Assembly (NCBI GenBank): GCA_018136815.1 | Contig: CM030933.1 | Location: forward strand, 744,001 to 808,000 | DNA length: 64,000 bases | Source of the DNA: Isochrysis galbana | Taxonomy: Eukaryota > Haptophyta > Isochrysidales > Isochrysidaceae | Direction of reading: 5' to 3' | In this document: in pieces, positions 1 to 11,233 of the stretch | Layout of the letters: every line of letters begins with the position of its first letter | How positions within the stretch are numbered: the stretch's first letter is position 1 | Notes under the pieces: model-generated | What the model saw: the letters and a program-made list of their open reading frames with translations, nothing else | Told to the model about the DNA's origin: nothing | The model's database searches: none | Made by a program: the position numbers and the translations under genes

Positions 1-199
1 CCTCTCCCCTGCGCTGCCGCCACCCGCCACAGAGCCACTTGCGAAAAGCCCCCCCCCCCCCCTTTTAAGGTAAAACAAGGCCATGTTTATGTATTATGTT
101 TACGTCGAATTTTTTTTTGGAAACGTCGGTGGGGAAAGTGCCTTGGAACGTGCCTGTAGGTAGGGCGATTATACTATTATAATCATAGATGGGCTGCCA

Positions 200-312
200 C
201 CGCGCCCCCAAACTTGCAGCCCACTTGCAGAATGGGCCCAAACTTGTGACGCATTCCAGCGGCCCCGGGCGGCGGCGCGCGCTCCATGACCCTATCAGTT
301 TACTGATAGTTG
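200..312 (+). repeat. Hairpin-tailed dispersed repeat, copy 1
   Basis: GC-rich tract ending in the box CTCCATGACC (282-291) followed by CTATCAGTTTACTGATAG (292-309), a near-perfect palindrome with 8-bp arms. The same box-plus-hairpin layout recurs at 53,131-53,157, 10,231-10,261, 40,558-40,587 and 47,676-47,705 with different arm sequences. The left limit of this copy is not clear. No coding potential is credible. Confidence 0.6.
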
Positions 313-540
313 CTCCGGCTGGGGTTTATGATCTCCGGCTGAGGCTCGTTTCTCCTGCTTCTATCTCTCCCTCGCTCGCCTCGCTGGCGCTGGGCCCTGG
401 GTGCGGGTGCCCTCCTAGCGGCTTTGGTGGGCTCTGTGGCTCAGTGGTGGTGGTGGTGGGTAATGCAATTACGATTGGAGGCCAAGCTGCAGGCGAATAC
501 GTGCGGCGCACGTCGCGCGCCCACTATGAGTCTGGGTTGT

Positions 541-672
541 TCTGTTGAGTGCTCAGCCCCTGCCAGAAGGCAGGGGCTGAGGATGGTTGTGAAGGTCCAC
601 CCAGAGGGTGTCTACGATGGAGGGAGGGGGGCGCGAGGAACCCATTGACCCCTACTTATGAATAAAAGTAGG
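541..672 (+). repeat. Hairpin-tailed dispersed repeat, copy 2
   Basis: About 130 bp related to the reverse complement of 17,492-17,620: both hold a GC-rich hairpin (CAGCCCCTGCC paired with GGCAGGGGCTG here), a GGTGTC..CGATGG segment, GGGGGGCGCGAGG, then CCCATTG and a terminal AT-rich hairpin. Here the terminal stem is CCTACTT (651-657) paired with AAGTAGG (666-672). Confidence 0.6.
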
Positions 673-1841
673 CTAGCGATTTCACCCTTCTAAGAGAATC
701 ATGGGTGGTGTCTACGAATAGTGTTCTTGCAGAGCCCGAACTCTTTGACCTCAGATGGGCGATCGGCTCCGCAGGAGACAGGAGAGCGCGATAAGAGCTC
801 GATGCAGCCCCCGGCGGGCACCAAGGGTCGGTGGCTAGCAGAGCCCCCATTTTAACCACTGTGTGTAAACTTAGTTGCGCATGTAATTAATGACTCGCAC
901 GTGCAAGCTTCTAGCACGTGCACGGATATCGTGCGTAATCATCTCCAACTTGCGCTCCCTCTGCTCTAGTGCTAGCACAACGCATGTTCGTCATACCCGA
1001 CCATGATAGAGCGCACAACTCGCCGGCAGCTCGTCAAGGGAGCCCGTGCTGCGTTGCGCCCAGCGAACGCGGAGATGAGCCTACTTGCATGCCAAGCTCT
1101 CCATTTGTGACTACTGCGTGCCCGCGTGAAAACAAAAACTGCGCCTGAAGTTACCACTGAACCCCTCGCCAAAATCAAACAAAGTAAGTCAAGCTCCCTC
1201 GGAGGCCAAAGTCCTCATAGGCGAGACGGACGTGGCTGCAGTCGGGCATAAAGCGCAGCATGTGAGCTGCCCGCAGCTATCAAGCGAGTGCTTGTTGCTC
1301 GAAGGATTACGACACAGCCCGTTGAGCAAGTTCTCCCATCCTCCAAAGACGCACAGTCATCACCCAGTTATGCCGACAGTCTACTAAAAGAGGCGCAAGG
1401 TGCAGCAAGTTCATGAAGGACCGCCCACTTCCACCTGCTCAGCATGCCGTCTCGAATGTCGTAGGGCGGTGAGCGTCAATATTGGGAGAGAAGGTGCGAC
1501 GTTGATCGGAGAGGAGTTGCTACACTCACGGACCGGCAGTCGACAAGGCTTTCAGGAGATAGACCGAGTGCCTTGCCTTCGATAGATAGTCCCATAGCTG
1601 AGGGTTGCGTGGGGGCACGTCTTTTCCACATGCGACATGTCTTGCGTGGGCGCGACGGCTTGCGCAAAGAAATTTGCGCAAAAGAGCACATCGTGCCACT
1701 ACAGGCACATTGTTGGCATTGAAGCATAACAAATTTCTCGTCCATGACTTCAAATGGCGATTGGGCCTGGAAGCCGGCTTCGTGCATTGCTGCGTGGATG
1801 ACAGCACTAACGATGGGCGAAATCCACATCGTGCAGCAACA

Positions 1842-4728
1842 TCAGCACACGACGAGCGTATCCCTCATCCAAATGAAGGCGCCGGGATTGTTGTCCAAAA
1901 AATCCAGCAAGTCCTCCCCACCAATCCGGAAGATCGTGCCCTCAGACACAGCGTTGAGTGTGAGCTCGTGCTTCAGCCGGTTCTCTAGTGCATAGACATT
2001 TACAAGCAGAGCGCCTTCCCCAAAAGGTTCAAGATCCTCCTTGATGGCCCCCGGGACCGCGGCGAGCTCGCGGAAGGCAAGCTTGGCGTCCCCCACGAGC
2101 ACCACGTCAGACACCTCCTCTCCTTTCCGCCAAACAACTTCCCCTGCCCGCACGCGTTGTTCTTGCATCAAAGACTGAAGTTGTGTCACCTGCCGTGGAA
2201 TGTAGAGGGCGGGAATTTGTGAGTTCTGAATGGAAATGCGATGTTGGCAGCCCTCCAGTAAAAGTATGCAAATAGCCAGGTGGGGGTGTAGCCAATGGTC
2301 AAGGCTAGGCCACCATGTCGGACTTCGTTGATCGGGCGGAAGCGCACCTGTGACATAGAAAAAGTAGCGAAAACGGAGTTGGCGCCAATAGCCGCCCACG
2401 ACGCCGTGTAGCCCAGCCTAGCTCGCTGTTGGATCCGGCTCATGAGCAATGGCCGTCGGCGGAAAAGGTAGCGCACGTCCTCGCGCGCCATTTCCAGCAT
2501 CTCCACGCGCGTGGCCGCCACGGCGGTGCACGGCAACTTGGCGTCCGTTAGAAGCTCACCCTGTGTTGTGCAGGGCGGGGTAGGGTTAGAATGTGCGGGG
2601 CGGGGTAGGGTGGTTGAGCATAGCCATCTTGTCGACATTAGGCGGACTGTCATGAGTGGCGCCGATGGGATCTCAGCGGGCGTGAGTCGTGCCGATGAAA
2701 ATAGGGCTTGGGGGGCACACAGTCACGAACCTCCCCAAAATAGTCGCAGTATCGCAACTCACGCGTCGCCCCATCCCGCTCATAGTTGACCGTCCCTGAG
2801 CGGATAATACGCAAATAGGCGCCCTCCTCTCCCGATGAACATATGACCTCCTTGGCAGCATACGACCGTGTGGTGATGACAGAGAGCACATCGACCATCG
2901 ATGCCACATCGAACGAACGGAAAAGATCTGTCGCCATGAGGATCTGCACGATGCTGTTGGCCTCAGCATGGAGTGGAGGCTCTGCCTCGATTCGGATCGT
3001 ATGCTCGAAGCCCGGACGAACCTTCTCAAACCCCCCCTCTTCCGCCCGCGCGTCTGAGCAATGGATCACCTTGACCTTACTTCTTATCCGCTCGGGCAGC
3101 TGCTGGAGCGCCGACATCGGCGTGTGGATGGGCGGCACCCCGGCCTCGTGCATCAGCAGGTCCGATTCTTGGACCGAGCAGTCGTGCAGTAGCGAGAGCC
3201 GTCGTGCCTCGGAGATGATTCCCCGCTTCTCCAGCTCAATGAGCCCATCTGGGTCGTAAAATGTGTCGCCTGAATAGGTGATGGACTTGCCAGCCAGCTC
3301 AGCTCGGAAGCCAATGCATGGCAGCGCATGTAGGGAGTAGAAGAACTTGATCGATCCGCCCTGGAAGTGCACAGGCTCTGCGATCTTCACGGAGTGGAAG
3401 AGAAAGAGGCGCTGCAGGAAGTCAATCGGCATGTCCGAAATGAGGGCATATTTGCGGATGAAGGCTGCCATAATTGTGCGCGTGGTCATTACAGTGACAC
3501 GCTGCTCCAGCAGAATCTTTTGGAATGTTCCCGCGTCGTGATCAGCATGACAATGCGTGAGGATCACGTGTGTGATCTTGCGCGACGAGATGCCGTTGAG
3601 ACGCAGGTAGTGCGCCGAATGGGCGGGCGGATCAACGAGGATGCCGTGCCCCCGCATCCACAGCACAAAGCCGGCAGTGGTGCCGGTGGGGGTAAAGCCG
3701 TCGGCAGCGCCAAGGATTGTCACGCCGAACTCGGGCGTCTCGAAGTCATCCATCGACGAGATGGAGGCGAGAGAGCGCGAGGGCATCAGAATGTGCGGTG
3801 GGTCGGCGATAGCGGAGGCAAGCCAGTCGGGTACGCTAGCAACCAGCTCGCCATCCACAAGCACATCGTACACGTCGCCTCTGTCGTGGATGGAAACTGA
3901 GCCATCCTCGAACGCCATTGATGCCACCATCTGGCCCTCCAGTTCGGCAGATGGCTCGAACTTGACAAAGGCGAGGAGAGTGTCCGTCTCGATTTTGCGC
4001 CCATTTCGAGGCTCCTTGAAGTAGCCGATCTCGGCGTGCAGGTCGGGCCGCGCCTCGTATATGGACGGCTCAACGAATGGCGAGTACTCAGAGTCCTGGT
4101 ATAGTTCGTCTTCCACGGGACCCTCGATGGCCTCATCCATCACGGACCGGATCACGCTGGCTGCCTCAGCCGAGGAGACGACGGTCGTCCGAGAGCCTTT
4201 AATGAAGAAGTTGTAGTAGGCGGGAAACTCGAACTCGGCCGTGTTGGTTCCGAACTTGAGATTGAAGCGCTCTTTACCTACCACGTACATCTTGGGAACG
4301 TCAACGCCGAGCCGTAGGGTGTCCTTGATGGTTTCAGGTGGAATACCAAACTGAACCGGCCCATGGCGCGTCTTGACGTAGACGCCGCCGCGTGGAAGCA
4401 GCAGGACGTTCTCATTTTCGTGCATCACAGTGAGAGTGGCGGTCTGCCGCCGCGAGTTGTACTGAGCTCGCTTGCGCCCCCTCCGCACCATGGCAAGCAG
4501 CTGAGAAGGCGAGTTGGGCGACGCCTGCGTAATGCCTGTCCCGTTGCTCGTGTAGGAAGCGTGTGACAATCGAGGACCGAAGCTGGAAGTCGCCAGCCCG
4601 GAGGCGCGACGGTCGTAGGCCGCGCGCGAAGTTGACGAGGAAAAGCCGCGCGATTCGGGAATCGCGCGGATTGTGGGGAAGCGTATCGACGAGTTTGCTG
4701 GGGCGACACGGGAGAAGCGCGAGCGGTT
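1842..4728 (-). CDS. Metallo-beta-lactamase-fold protein with two cyclic-nucleotide-binding domains
   Basis: Exons read on the minus strand: 4728-2731, 2560-2348 and 2189-1842, all joined in phase 0 with GT-AG borders, giving about 850 residues, or more if 5047-5346 is the first exon. The first large exon is open from an acceptor (ACGCAG) at 4728. Its C-terminal half holds a metallo-beta-lactamase fold with the metal motif HCHADHD (near 3,540-3,560), a later YSGDTFYD and IHCSDAR. The exon 1/2 junction rebuilds YFGEGELLTDAKLPCT, a cyclic-nucleotide-binding-domain phosphate-binding cassette, and exon 3 carries a second such domain (QRVRAGEVVWRKGEE, FGEGALL). I infer a soluble or membrane-tethered cAMP/cGMP-regulated hydrolase. 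The family combination is recognisable, but the substrate cannot be told from sequence. The last residues are GAFIWMRDTLVVC. The domain calls are firm; the exact 5' end is not. Confidence 0.8.
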
Positions 4729-5046
4729 CTGCGTAGGGGATCAAGGTGGTTAGGAGTGAGATCCATCAACATCAACGGCAATGGGCAGCAGGCGCGCGAG
4801 CCGGATATCTCGCACAGTACGTGTGTCCCATCACTGATGAGAGCAGAGTGCAAAGCCCGGGAAATGTCCCTGTGCCCTCTGTGAGCGCGCGCTCCCTCCC
4901 CGCCAGCCTTGAGCCCTTCCAGCATCCAATCTCCCTTCCCCCTCTCCGCAGACTGCAGCGCAGCGCCGAAGGTCAATGGTGACACAGACTTCAATGAGCC
5001 TCCAGCCGCGCTGTCCGCGCAAAGGTTTGAATGCCGTGCCATGCTA

Positions 5047-5346
5047 CCCATAGTCCGTCCTCGGCAGGAGCGCGCGCACCGCTGGGACATCCACTTCCTC
5101 AGAGATGCTCGTATCCGCCAACTCAACTGCATTGTGTGCGCGGTTCAGCTGCTGCTGGATGAAGTGGCGCTCCTCATCGAGTTTCTCGAGCCGTTTGATG
5201 AGCTCGTCGGGATCATAAACGATCCCTTCGTGAAGACTCATGCTCATCCGCCCGCTCTGCTCGCCCATCTCACAGCGGCGCTTGGCCTCAAGCTGGCCCA
5301 GCCCTGAGCGCTCCGATTGCTCCTTAGTGGAAGCGGCACAGCCCAT
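5047..5346 (-). CDS. Probable first exon: N-myristoylation motif plus coiled coil
   Basis: Open frame of 100 codons beginning MGCAASTKEQ. Gly2 and Ser6 fit the N-myristoylation rule and Cys3 could be palmitoylated. A charged helical stretch follows (DPDELIKRLEKLDEERHFIQ). It lies about 320 nt upstream of, and on the same strand as, the metallo-beta-lactamase/cyclic-nucleotide gene, whose large exon lacks a convincing ATG. A donor at GCG|GTGCGC would join in phase 0 to the acceptor at 4728. I infer that this is exon 1 of that gene, tethering it to membrane. It could instead be a separate small gene ending at the stop at 5047. Confidence 0.5.
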
Positions 5347-5729
5347 CGGCAGGGAAGGGGTAGGGGAGGGGGAGACGCGGGGGAAGCGGCGCAGTGCTAA
5401 TGCGCGCCCTATCTCTGGCTCTCGCGCTCAGACCGCGCGTAACGCTCGCTCCGTAGGCTCAAGGGGGGCTCTCTGGGTGGGTTCAGCGGCCAGAGCAGGG
5501 CGCCTCCATTGCCCCGCTCTGCGCTGCCTGACAGGAACTCCTCTGGAGGGAAGAATGGATTTAGTGAAAGAAACCCGCAGGTTTCTTCAGTGAAACCAGC
5601 CGCCGTGGGAGACCCTAGCCGAATGACAGAAGAGAAGGAGCAACCCTCCTCAGCGGCCGCTCTCAGCCGTCTCTTCTCTCTCGAGCGTCCCTTCTTTCTG
5701 CTCCTCACCGACCGCCCTTGGCGGCTGCG

Positions 5730-6040
5730 CTCCTCTTTCTCGCCCTCTCCCCCCCTCCCCCCCCTTCCCCCCTGCCCCCTCCCCCCCTCTCCCCCCCCGC
5801 GCGCGTTGGCACTCAACGGACCCTCCCCCCCCGCCCCCCCCCCCCACACACACACACACGCCGGTCCCACCCTCCCCCCCCCCTCCCCCCCCCCCTCGCG
5901 CCAGCGCCGCCGGGGCCCACAAACCCCAAGAGGGGTAAGGGGGGGGGGGGGGGGGGGAAGGGCAGGAGAGGCGGCGCGTGGGGGGGGGGGGGGGGGGGGG
6001 GAGAGAGAGAGGGAGAGAGAGAGCTTGAGAGGGTGCCGTT
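5730..6040. repeat. Low-complexity C-run / CA / G-run / GA tract
   Basis: Contains poly-C blocks, a CA dinucleotide run (about 5,845-5,860), poly-G blocks (5,940-6,000) and a GA run (6,000-6,025). Long open frames cross it on both strands only because stop codons are excluded by composition. No gene is supported from 5,350 to 6,600. Confidence 0.85.
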
Positions 6041-6639
6041 CCCTCCTCCCGTCTCTCTTGCTGTGGGGTTGTGGGCAAGGAGCGCCGGGGGGGGGCCGCG
6101 GCCACAAGGGGGAGGACGAGCCACCACCCGCCTATTCTTAGACGCCCGTCTTTCGTCGTCCCTCGACGCCGAGGCCCAGCCGCGCCGACGGGGGCCACTG
6201 AGGCCTCTCTCGGAGGGCACGCGCCCGGGGGGGGCGGCACAGCGACGCCCGCCCCTTTTCATCCCCCATCCCTTGCGGAACTCGGGCTTGGTCAAAAACC
6301 GAAACCCGAGTTCGGGCAGAGTGCGGGGAATGCGTGCGTGTGCTACTCTAGTATACATGCGCCTAAAGTTATGATGGGCCGGCGGGCCCGGCCCCCCCCC
6401 GCGGTATCTGAGCACCGGCCTCCGGAATCCGGAGTACGGAATACAGAGATTAAACTTCAGTCCTCTATCAGTACGGATCCAGATTCTTGCGATGCTGACT
6501 GGGATTTGAATTCATACTCCCTCAACTATCAGTAAAACTGATTGGGATGGGGTCATGGTCATGGCGGGGGCTTCGGTCCGTGCCTAGATCCTAGATGAGA
6601 TCATCTACTAGATGTGAAAGACAGAAAGAGTGTTTTTTT

Positions 6640-6710
6640 TTGGAGGCCAAAAACAGTGTTTTTCACTGTTTTTCAAACGCCCTCCGTTTTTGCCACTGTT
6701 TTTTTAAGAG
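6640..6710. repeat. AAACAGT word island
   Basis: Short stretch made of AAAAACAGT and its complement ACTGTTTTT in alternating orientation (for example CCAAAAACAGTGTTTTTCAC). The same word fills 52,208-52,315, so this is a dispersed element and not a local microsatellite. Confidence 0.6.
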
Positions 6711-6819
6711 CGGGGCTGGGGCTGGGGGCGGCCCCCCAACCTCCATGGAGCAGTCGCTGTCGAAGCGGCCGCGCCCGCCATCAGAGGCCGAGCAGGGCGT
6801 GCCTGAATGGGAAATACGG

Positions 6820-6985
6820 TGCTGGGGCCTGCAAATACAGCCAAATACATATGTATTTGGCCTCCGGCCAAACACATTTCAAATACATTCGAGGCCTACA
6901 ACCCAGGACGCGCTTCAAATACAGCCAAATACATAATATGTATTTGGCCTCTGGCCAAATACGGTAAATACACGTATTTCCCATC
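6820..6985. repeat. AAATAC/GTATTT word island
   Basis: The word AAATAC or its complement occurs about eleven times in roughly 160 bp, several times as back-to-back palindromes (AAATACATATGTATTTGG; AAATACACGTATTT). GGCCAAATAC and CCAAATAC contexts recur. This resembles the subterminal repeats of a DNA transposon or MITE. No transposase is attached. Confidence 0.65.
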
Positions 6986-7040
6986 TAGGGGTGCGTGCGA
7001 CCCCCGTCGCGCCACACGGCCCGTGCGTGGCTCCGTGTCG

Positions 7041-7290
7041 CATCCGCGATCGACCTTTTTGTTTTAGAAGTTCTTTGCGTTTCTATGTCCCCTCCTTGCA
7101 GGCTAGCCACTAGTCACCGTCGCAGGGTCCTACATTCGCCCATTCGCCCTCTTTGCCCTCGCCTCCTTTGTCGCCTCCCTTGTCGCTTGCTTGCCCCTCA
7201 GCTTAGCGCGGCGGCCCCCGATTTCGTACGTCACACCCTACCACGTTCTCCCTTTTACAGGAGTTTTGCTCGGACAGTTGCGCTAGGTCA
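7041..7290 (+). mobile_element. Retroelement 5'-region family, copy 1
   Basis: Starts with GTGTCGCATCCGCGATC and runs through a segment about 90% similar to 38,035-38,200 (+) and to the reverse complement of 60,350-60,180. Shared blocks include CTTTTTGTTTTAGAAGTT, TTGCAGGCTAGCCAC and TCCTACATTCGCCCATTCGC. It is truncated before any open frame. Confidence 0.6.
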
Positions 7291-7319
7291 GGCGCTGACG
7301 CGACGCTAATCATCCACTT

Positions 7320-7960
7320 CCGGTCGACTTAGCGCTACGAACGTGAACGAGAACGGGCCTCCGCCAATGTCCGGAAGTCCTTCCCGAAGTTGAGGAGTTT
7401 GAGGGCCAGATGGTAGAACTCCCAACTCACTCTGTCAAACGCTTTCTCCCAGTCTAGGGCTAGATGCAGGCCCGGATCTCCGGTCTCGTCGAGATATGCT
7501 CTGGTAAGTTGGAGGAGGTGCGTGGCCTCGCTGATGAGCCTCCTTGCTTGGGACGAATCCTAGTTGGTTTTCCGATATAATCTTTCCTATTATTACTTTG
7601 CTGAGTCTGCTAGTTAGAATTTTGGCTAGTATTTTTATTTATAGTCACTGTGTAGCAGGGTGATAGGTCTATAGTTTCGTGGATCCCGCGCATCTCCTTT
7701 CTTATAGCTTATAGAGTAGTATTATGTCGCCTTCTCTCAGAGTAAACGCTAGGGTCCCCGTGACCAGCGCTTGGTTATAAAGTCTAGTTATTAGCAATGG
7801 CGCCGCTATCTTTTCGTGTGCTTTATACACTTCCGCCGGCAGTCCATCCGGGCCCGCACTTTTTCCCGGTGGTCGCTTCGCCTGCGACAGCTCCATGGGC
7901 CATGGGTGCCGGGGGGGCCCCGCGTGTCGCATTCGCGAGCCTCTAGCGACGTTGCCCATG
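7320..7960 (-). pseudogene. LINE reverse transcriptase fragment
   Basis: On the minus strand three blocks of a non-LTR reverse transcriptase are readable in order: GKSAGPDGLPAEVYKA, then ILAKILTSRLSKVIIG followed by ENQLGFVPSK, then LHLALDWEKAFDRVSWEF (motif A with its catalytic Asp). At least two frameshifts separate them, and the sequence ends before the YxDD motif B/C region, so it is dead. It belongs to the L1/Tx1-type RT group in general appearance. The clade cannot be fixed from this piece. Confidence 0.8.
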
Positions 7961-8325
7961 ACCGCTTGTTGCCTCTGTAATGTGGCGCTTTGATTTTTTC
8001 TTTCACGTTAACACCCGTAACGAAACACATACAAGCATTTCACGACGGCTCAGTCACACTGAATTCACTCACAACGTTAACGTTAAAACCCGTAACGAAT
8101 ACAAGCATTTCACGACGGCTCAGTCACACATTGGAAGGAGGGGGCCTGACACCGACGCCCCTGTCCACCTTGGACGACGGAACGAAAAGGTTGGGGCGCA
8201 CACACCTCTCGATTGTGCAGCGACCGAGTCGAGCTCCAATGGCTTGAGCTCGACGAGTGAGCGCGCATACATACGCGCCGCGCGCATGACACCTCCCCCC
8301 CCCCCAGCTCTCAGCAACTCGATCG

Positions 8326-8916
8326 TTGTTGCGTCGAGCGGTCGCGCGGTCGGGCGCACTCTGGGGGCGAGGGGTATCCCACATATCGTGTACCGTCGTG
8401 GATAACTCCGCGTCGACGCATTTGTTCTTCCGCAAATCGGTTGAGCAGGTGAACACGCGTGCGTTTCCAAATAAAACCGCTCTCACCTTTGAGATGCAAA
8501 GTCGTGGCACGCTGGAGTTCGGCAGAAGCATTGTCTCGCATTTGGAAGGGCACTGGAGCGGGAAGCACCCACTCCGCTTCCTGCTTCTCTCCGAAGCAGC
8601 ACAAGCCGTTCGCCGCCCGTTATCAACGACGCGCTCTTCGCCGGCCGCTGTGCTGCCCGAACACTTTGATGCACTATGTGAAGAACTATCCGATATCCAT
8701 GAAGCCGTTATGAGCGACGCCGCCTCCGGAATCCCTCCGCCTCGAGTCTTGGTGGTGGGCGAGGTGAGCGGCGTCGTCTCATCGATGTTTTTACTCGCTG
8801 GGGCACAAGTCGCCACTTGTGACCTCTACCCATCCGAAATTGATTACGTATCTCCGCTATTCTGTGCCAAATGGCCCAGAACTCGCGTAACTGTTCGAAT
8901 CCCCGATAGCCGATAG
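8326..8916 (+). CDS. Unrecognised ORF with Rossmann-like nucleotide-binding signature
   Basis: A 196-codon frame. The C-terminal part (RVLVVGEVSGVVSSMF, then AGAQVATCDLYPSEIDY) looks like a beta-alpha-beta dinucleotide or SAM fold: a hydrophobic strand, a Gly-rich turn, a helix, then a strand ending in Asp. It stops soon after at a frame break (VSPLFCAKWPRTR). It sits among repeats between two GTGTCGCATTCGCGA sites (7,922 and 9,167), which suggests cargo of, or debris from, a mobile element. No function is assigned. It may be a fragment of a longer protein. Confidence 0.35.
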   Translation: MLRRAVARSGALWGRGVSHISCTVVDNSASTHLFFRKSVEQVNTRAFPNKTALTFEMQSRGTLEFGRSIVSHLEGHWSGKHPLRFLLLSEAAQAVRRPLSTTRSSPAAVLPEHFDALCEELSDIHEAVMSDAASGIPPPRVLVVGEVSGVVSSMFLLAGAQVATCDLYPSEIDYVSPLFCAKWPRTRVTVRIPDSR

Positions 8917-9166
8917 AAATAGAAAAGGCCACGCCTACGATGTCCGATGTGCTATGAAATATTGCTCGATCTTCGATTGTTGCTCTGAGGAAACGCTACC
9001 GATTGGACGCTTGCTCTCCGCCACCGTCACCGCTGTCGCTTTGTCGCCATGTGGCACGCAAAGGTGAGGAACCGCAACGCCCCACTTCTCTCGATGATAG
9101 GGTTATCGAACGTACCGTCCGTCCGACCGCTCAACATCAGGGGATGTTTCGATCTTAGTCGGGGGG

Positions 9167-10265
9167 TGTCGCATTCGCGAGCCTCTGCAGGCTATTTCGC
9201 TATTTTCCGCTCTACCGTTATAACCGCGATGGTAAATCATCAATCTTCGTTCTCATGTCTATCTATACGTCTACGACGTCTCCACGCTTCTATCAATCAC
9301 TACACTTCATTCAATGTTGGTCTACCATTATATCCACGTGGCCAAGCAGCTTCTACAGGCTTCTTTCTACTCGGAATATGAATATGCTCTAGCTCTGGAC
9401 TGATCACCCAGGCATGGAGATCAAGGGAGTAGTAAGCACGTGTCGATGAAGACCAAGGAAGTAGCGAGCATCTTGCTTGCTAAAGTACACCCTCAAGAAC
9501 CTCAAGCATCTAAGACTCTGTAAGTCTAACACCTCTGTAAGCTTCTAGACTTTTTAAGTCTACCAGCTACTCCATGGCTAAGCTACGAAAAGCTATAGGT
9601 AAAGTGCACGCCGCTGTGCTCGCGTTGAGACGCTATTCGCCGATGAATCTTGTAGGATCTTCACTAAGCATGGATGAATCCCTTTCGCGCCTTTTCTGTG
9701 TGCAATCCTTCTCTAGGACGACGAGACGACGAGTTCTCTTCTGGCCAATTGGTTCCTTCTTTGCTCTCTCTGTTCACCCACCGTGGCTTTCGCTCCCGTG
9801 TTTATTACGTGTTGCCCTTGTTTATGTTAGAAAGTGGTGTGGCGTGTCTTCGTACGCACCCAGCAGCCGTCGCAGCGCTCTGCGATCGAAGCCGTACCGT
9901 GACCCCTCGTACCCTTGAGCCCCTACTGCCTTGTGTGTGGTCTCTCGCTAGAAATCACCCACTAGAGATTGATTCAATCTGTTCCTATGGACCCATCACC
10001 ACCCTCTGCACCGCAAAATTCGCCCTCGCCGCCGCGCGCGGACCCCGTCACCACTGCACCCGTGCCCAAGCCTTCCCAAGTATCTTCACCCGCTACCCAA
10101 GTCGATAGGCCGCCTACGGACGCGTGGGTTGCCAAGGATGGAGTCTCAGGAGCCTTACCCGGATCCTGGGAACAGTCCATCTCCACACCGCGGCGGGGGA
10201 CCCGAAGGAGAGGTGGGGAGCGGCGGCGCGCTCCATGGCGACCAACTATAAAGTTAGTTGGCTGA
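9167..10265 (+). mobile_element. Retroelement 5' leader with Ser/Pro-rich ORF1 start
   Basis: Begins with GTGTCGCATTCGCGA at about 9,167. After an 820-nt leader a frame opens at ATG 9,987 with a Ser/Pro-rich N terminus (MDPSPPSAPQNSPSPP) and runs into the hairpin-tailed repeat near 10,230. Similar S/P-rich starts follow the same family at 33,969 and at 59,649 (minus strand). I infer a truncated retroelement whose ORF1 is gag-like. No reverse transcriptase remains here. Confidence 0.4.
10227..10262 (+). repeat. Hairpin-tailed repeat terminus, copy 3
   Basis: GGCGGCGCGCTCCATGGCGA followed by a stem of CCAACTA (10,242-10,248) and TAGTTGG (10,255-10,261) with loop TAAAGT. It has the same box and spacing as the other copies but unrelated arms. 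Confidence 0.6.
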
Positions 10266-10334
10266 GGGTATAAAAGAACAAAGCTGCGTCAAAGTGACGA
10301 AGATACCACATAGTCTCCCGTCCCCTGCTCTCGA

Positions 10335-10520
10335 ACTCCTGGCTGAAGCTGAAGCAGCGCGCACGGCCTCCCCGAAACCACTGTCTCCGCTAAGAGGGAA
10401 CTGGGGAAAGGGAAAGGGGTTGATGGTGGTTAAGCAGGTTGGGTAGTAGGGAGGTCCATATAAGCACGCTGCCTCATGCCTCACACGTAGCGGTAGCGGA
10501 GAGTTTTTAAAACGATTTTT
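10335..10520 (+). repeat. SINE-like repeat, copy 1
   Basis: Related to 17,170-17,336 and 57,553-57,725. Shared order: GAAGCAGCGCGC, a GGCCTCCCC block, an AGGGAACTGG..AAGGGGAAAGGGG-like segment, GGTTGGGTAGTAGGGAGG, CTGCCTCA, then a T-rich tail. The terminal T run would suit a Pol III terminator. I could not identify convincing A and B boxes, so 'SINE' is an inference. Confidence 0.5.
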
Positions 10521-10760
10521 GTATATATATCTACTACTATATATCTACTAGTAGCTCATAATAGATCCTAATAGCTAATACTACTAGCTAATACTAATAG
10601 ATTAGTGTATAATTAGCTAATATGTAGTAGTATATATAGGTAGCCCCACCGCCCTTCCCGTATCTAGGACCGTATCCAGCCGTATCTGAGGATTCAGCCA
10701 GGTACAGTCGTCATTCCCCGTATCTGGAGGGTCGTTGGGCCGTATCTCCCATCTAGGTCT
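10521..10760. repeat. Two adjacent word islands (CTACTA/AGCTAAT and CGTATC)
   Basis: 10,521-10,640 is AT-rich and built from CTACTA, TAGTAG and AGCTAATA words in both orientations. 10,665-10,760 repeats CCGTATCT about five times. Neither codes. They look like termini of two different small DNA elements. Confidence 0.5.
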
Positions 10761-11233
10761 AGGTAGTGGACATGGCTACGTAGACAGGTCCTGGTCCAAC
10801 AAACATATAAGCATGGGAATGGCTAGCGCCTCCACGATCGGGGACACAGGCAAACAGGGGGCGGGCGTCCGCCCTCCCGTCGCCTGGGTGTGATGCGCCG
10901 GCCCGATCGCCACAAGAGCACGTGACGGAGCCGACGGCGCGGCGGGGGATGTCCTCGTGGAGGCGTAGCCTAAATAGATGAAAAGGAGCGGAGATACAAC
11001 GAGGTGATGCTGGATATAAGGGCTGTGCATCACGCGCAGTTGAAGTCATGAAGGGGACACCGACAAAAATCTTGCGGGAAAAGAGCCGAGATGATGGTGC
11101 TCAACACCGAGTCCTTCATCTTGATTTGGGCTTCTCGGGTGAGGGTTGTTGCGGGGCCACGGCGATCAGGCGTAGAGAAGCGTGCGAGGCGGCCGGATGA
11201 TGGCTGAGACCCGGTTTCACTCACTGGTTAAGA

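Noticed and set aside
5350..6540. Overlapping 150-230-codon frames on both strands
   Set aside because: They run through poly-C, CA and GA tracts; the proteins are Pro, Gly or Arg strings without conserved motifs.
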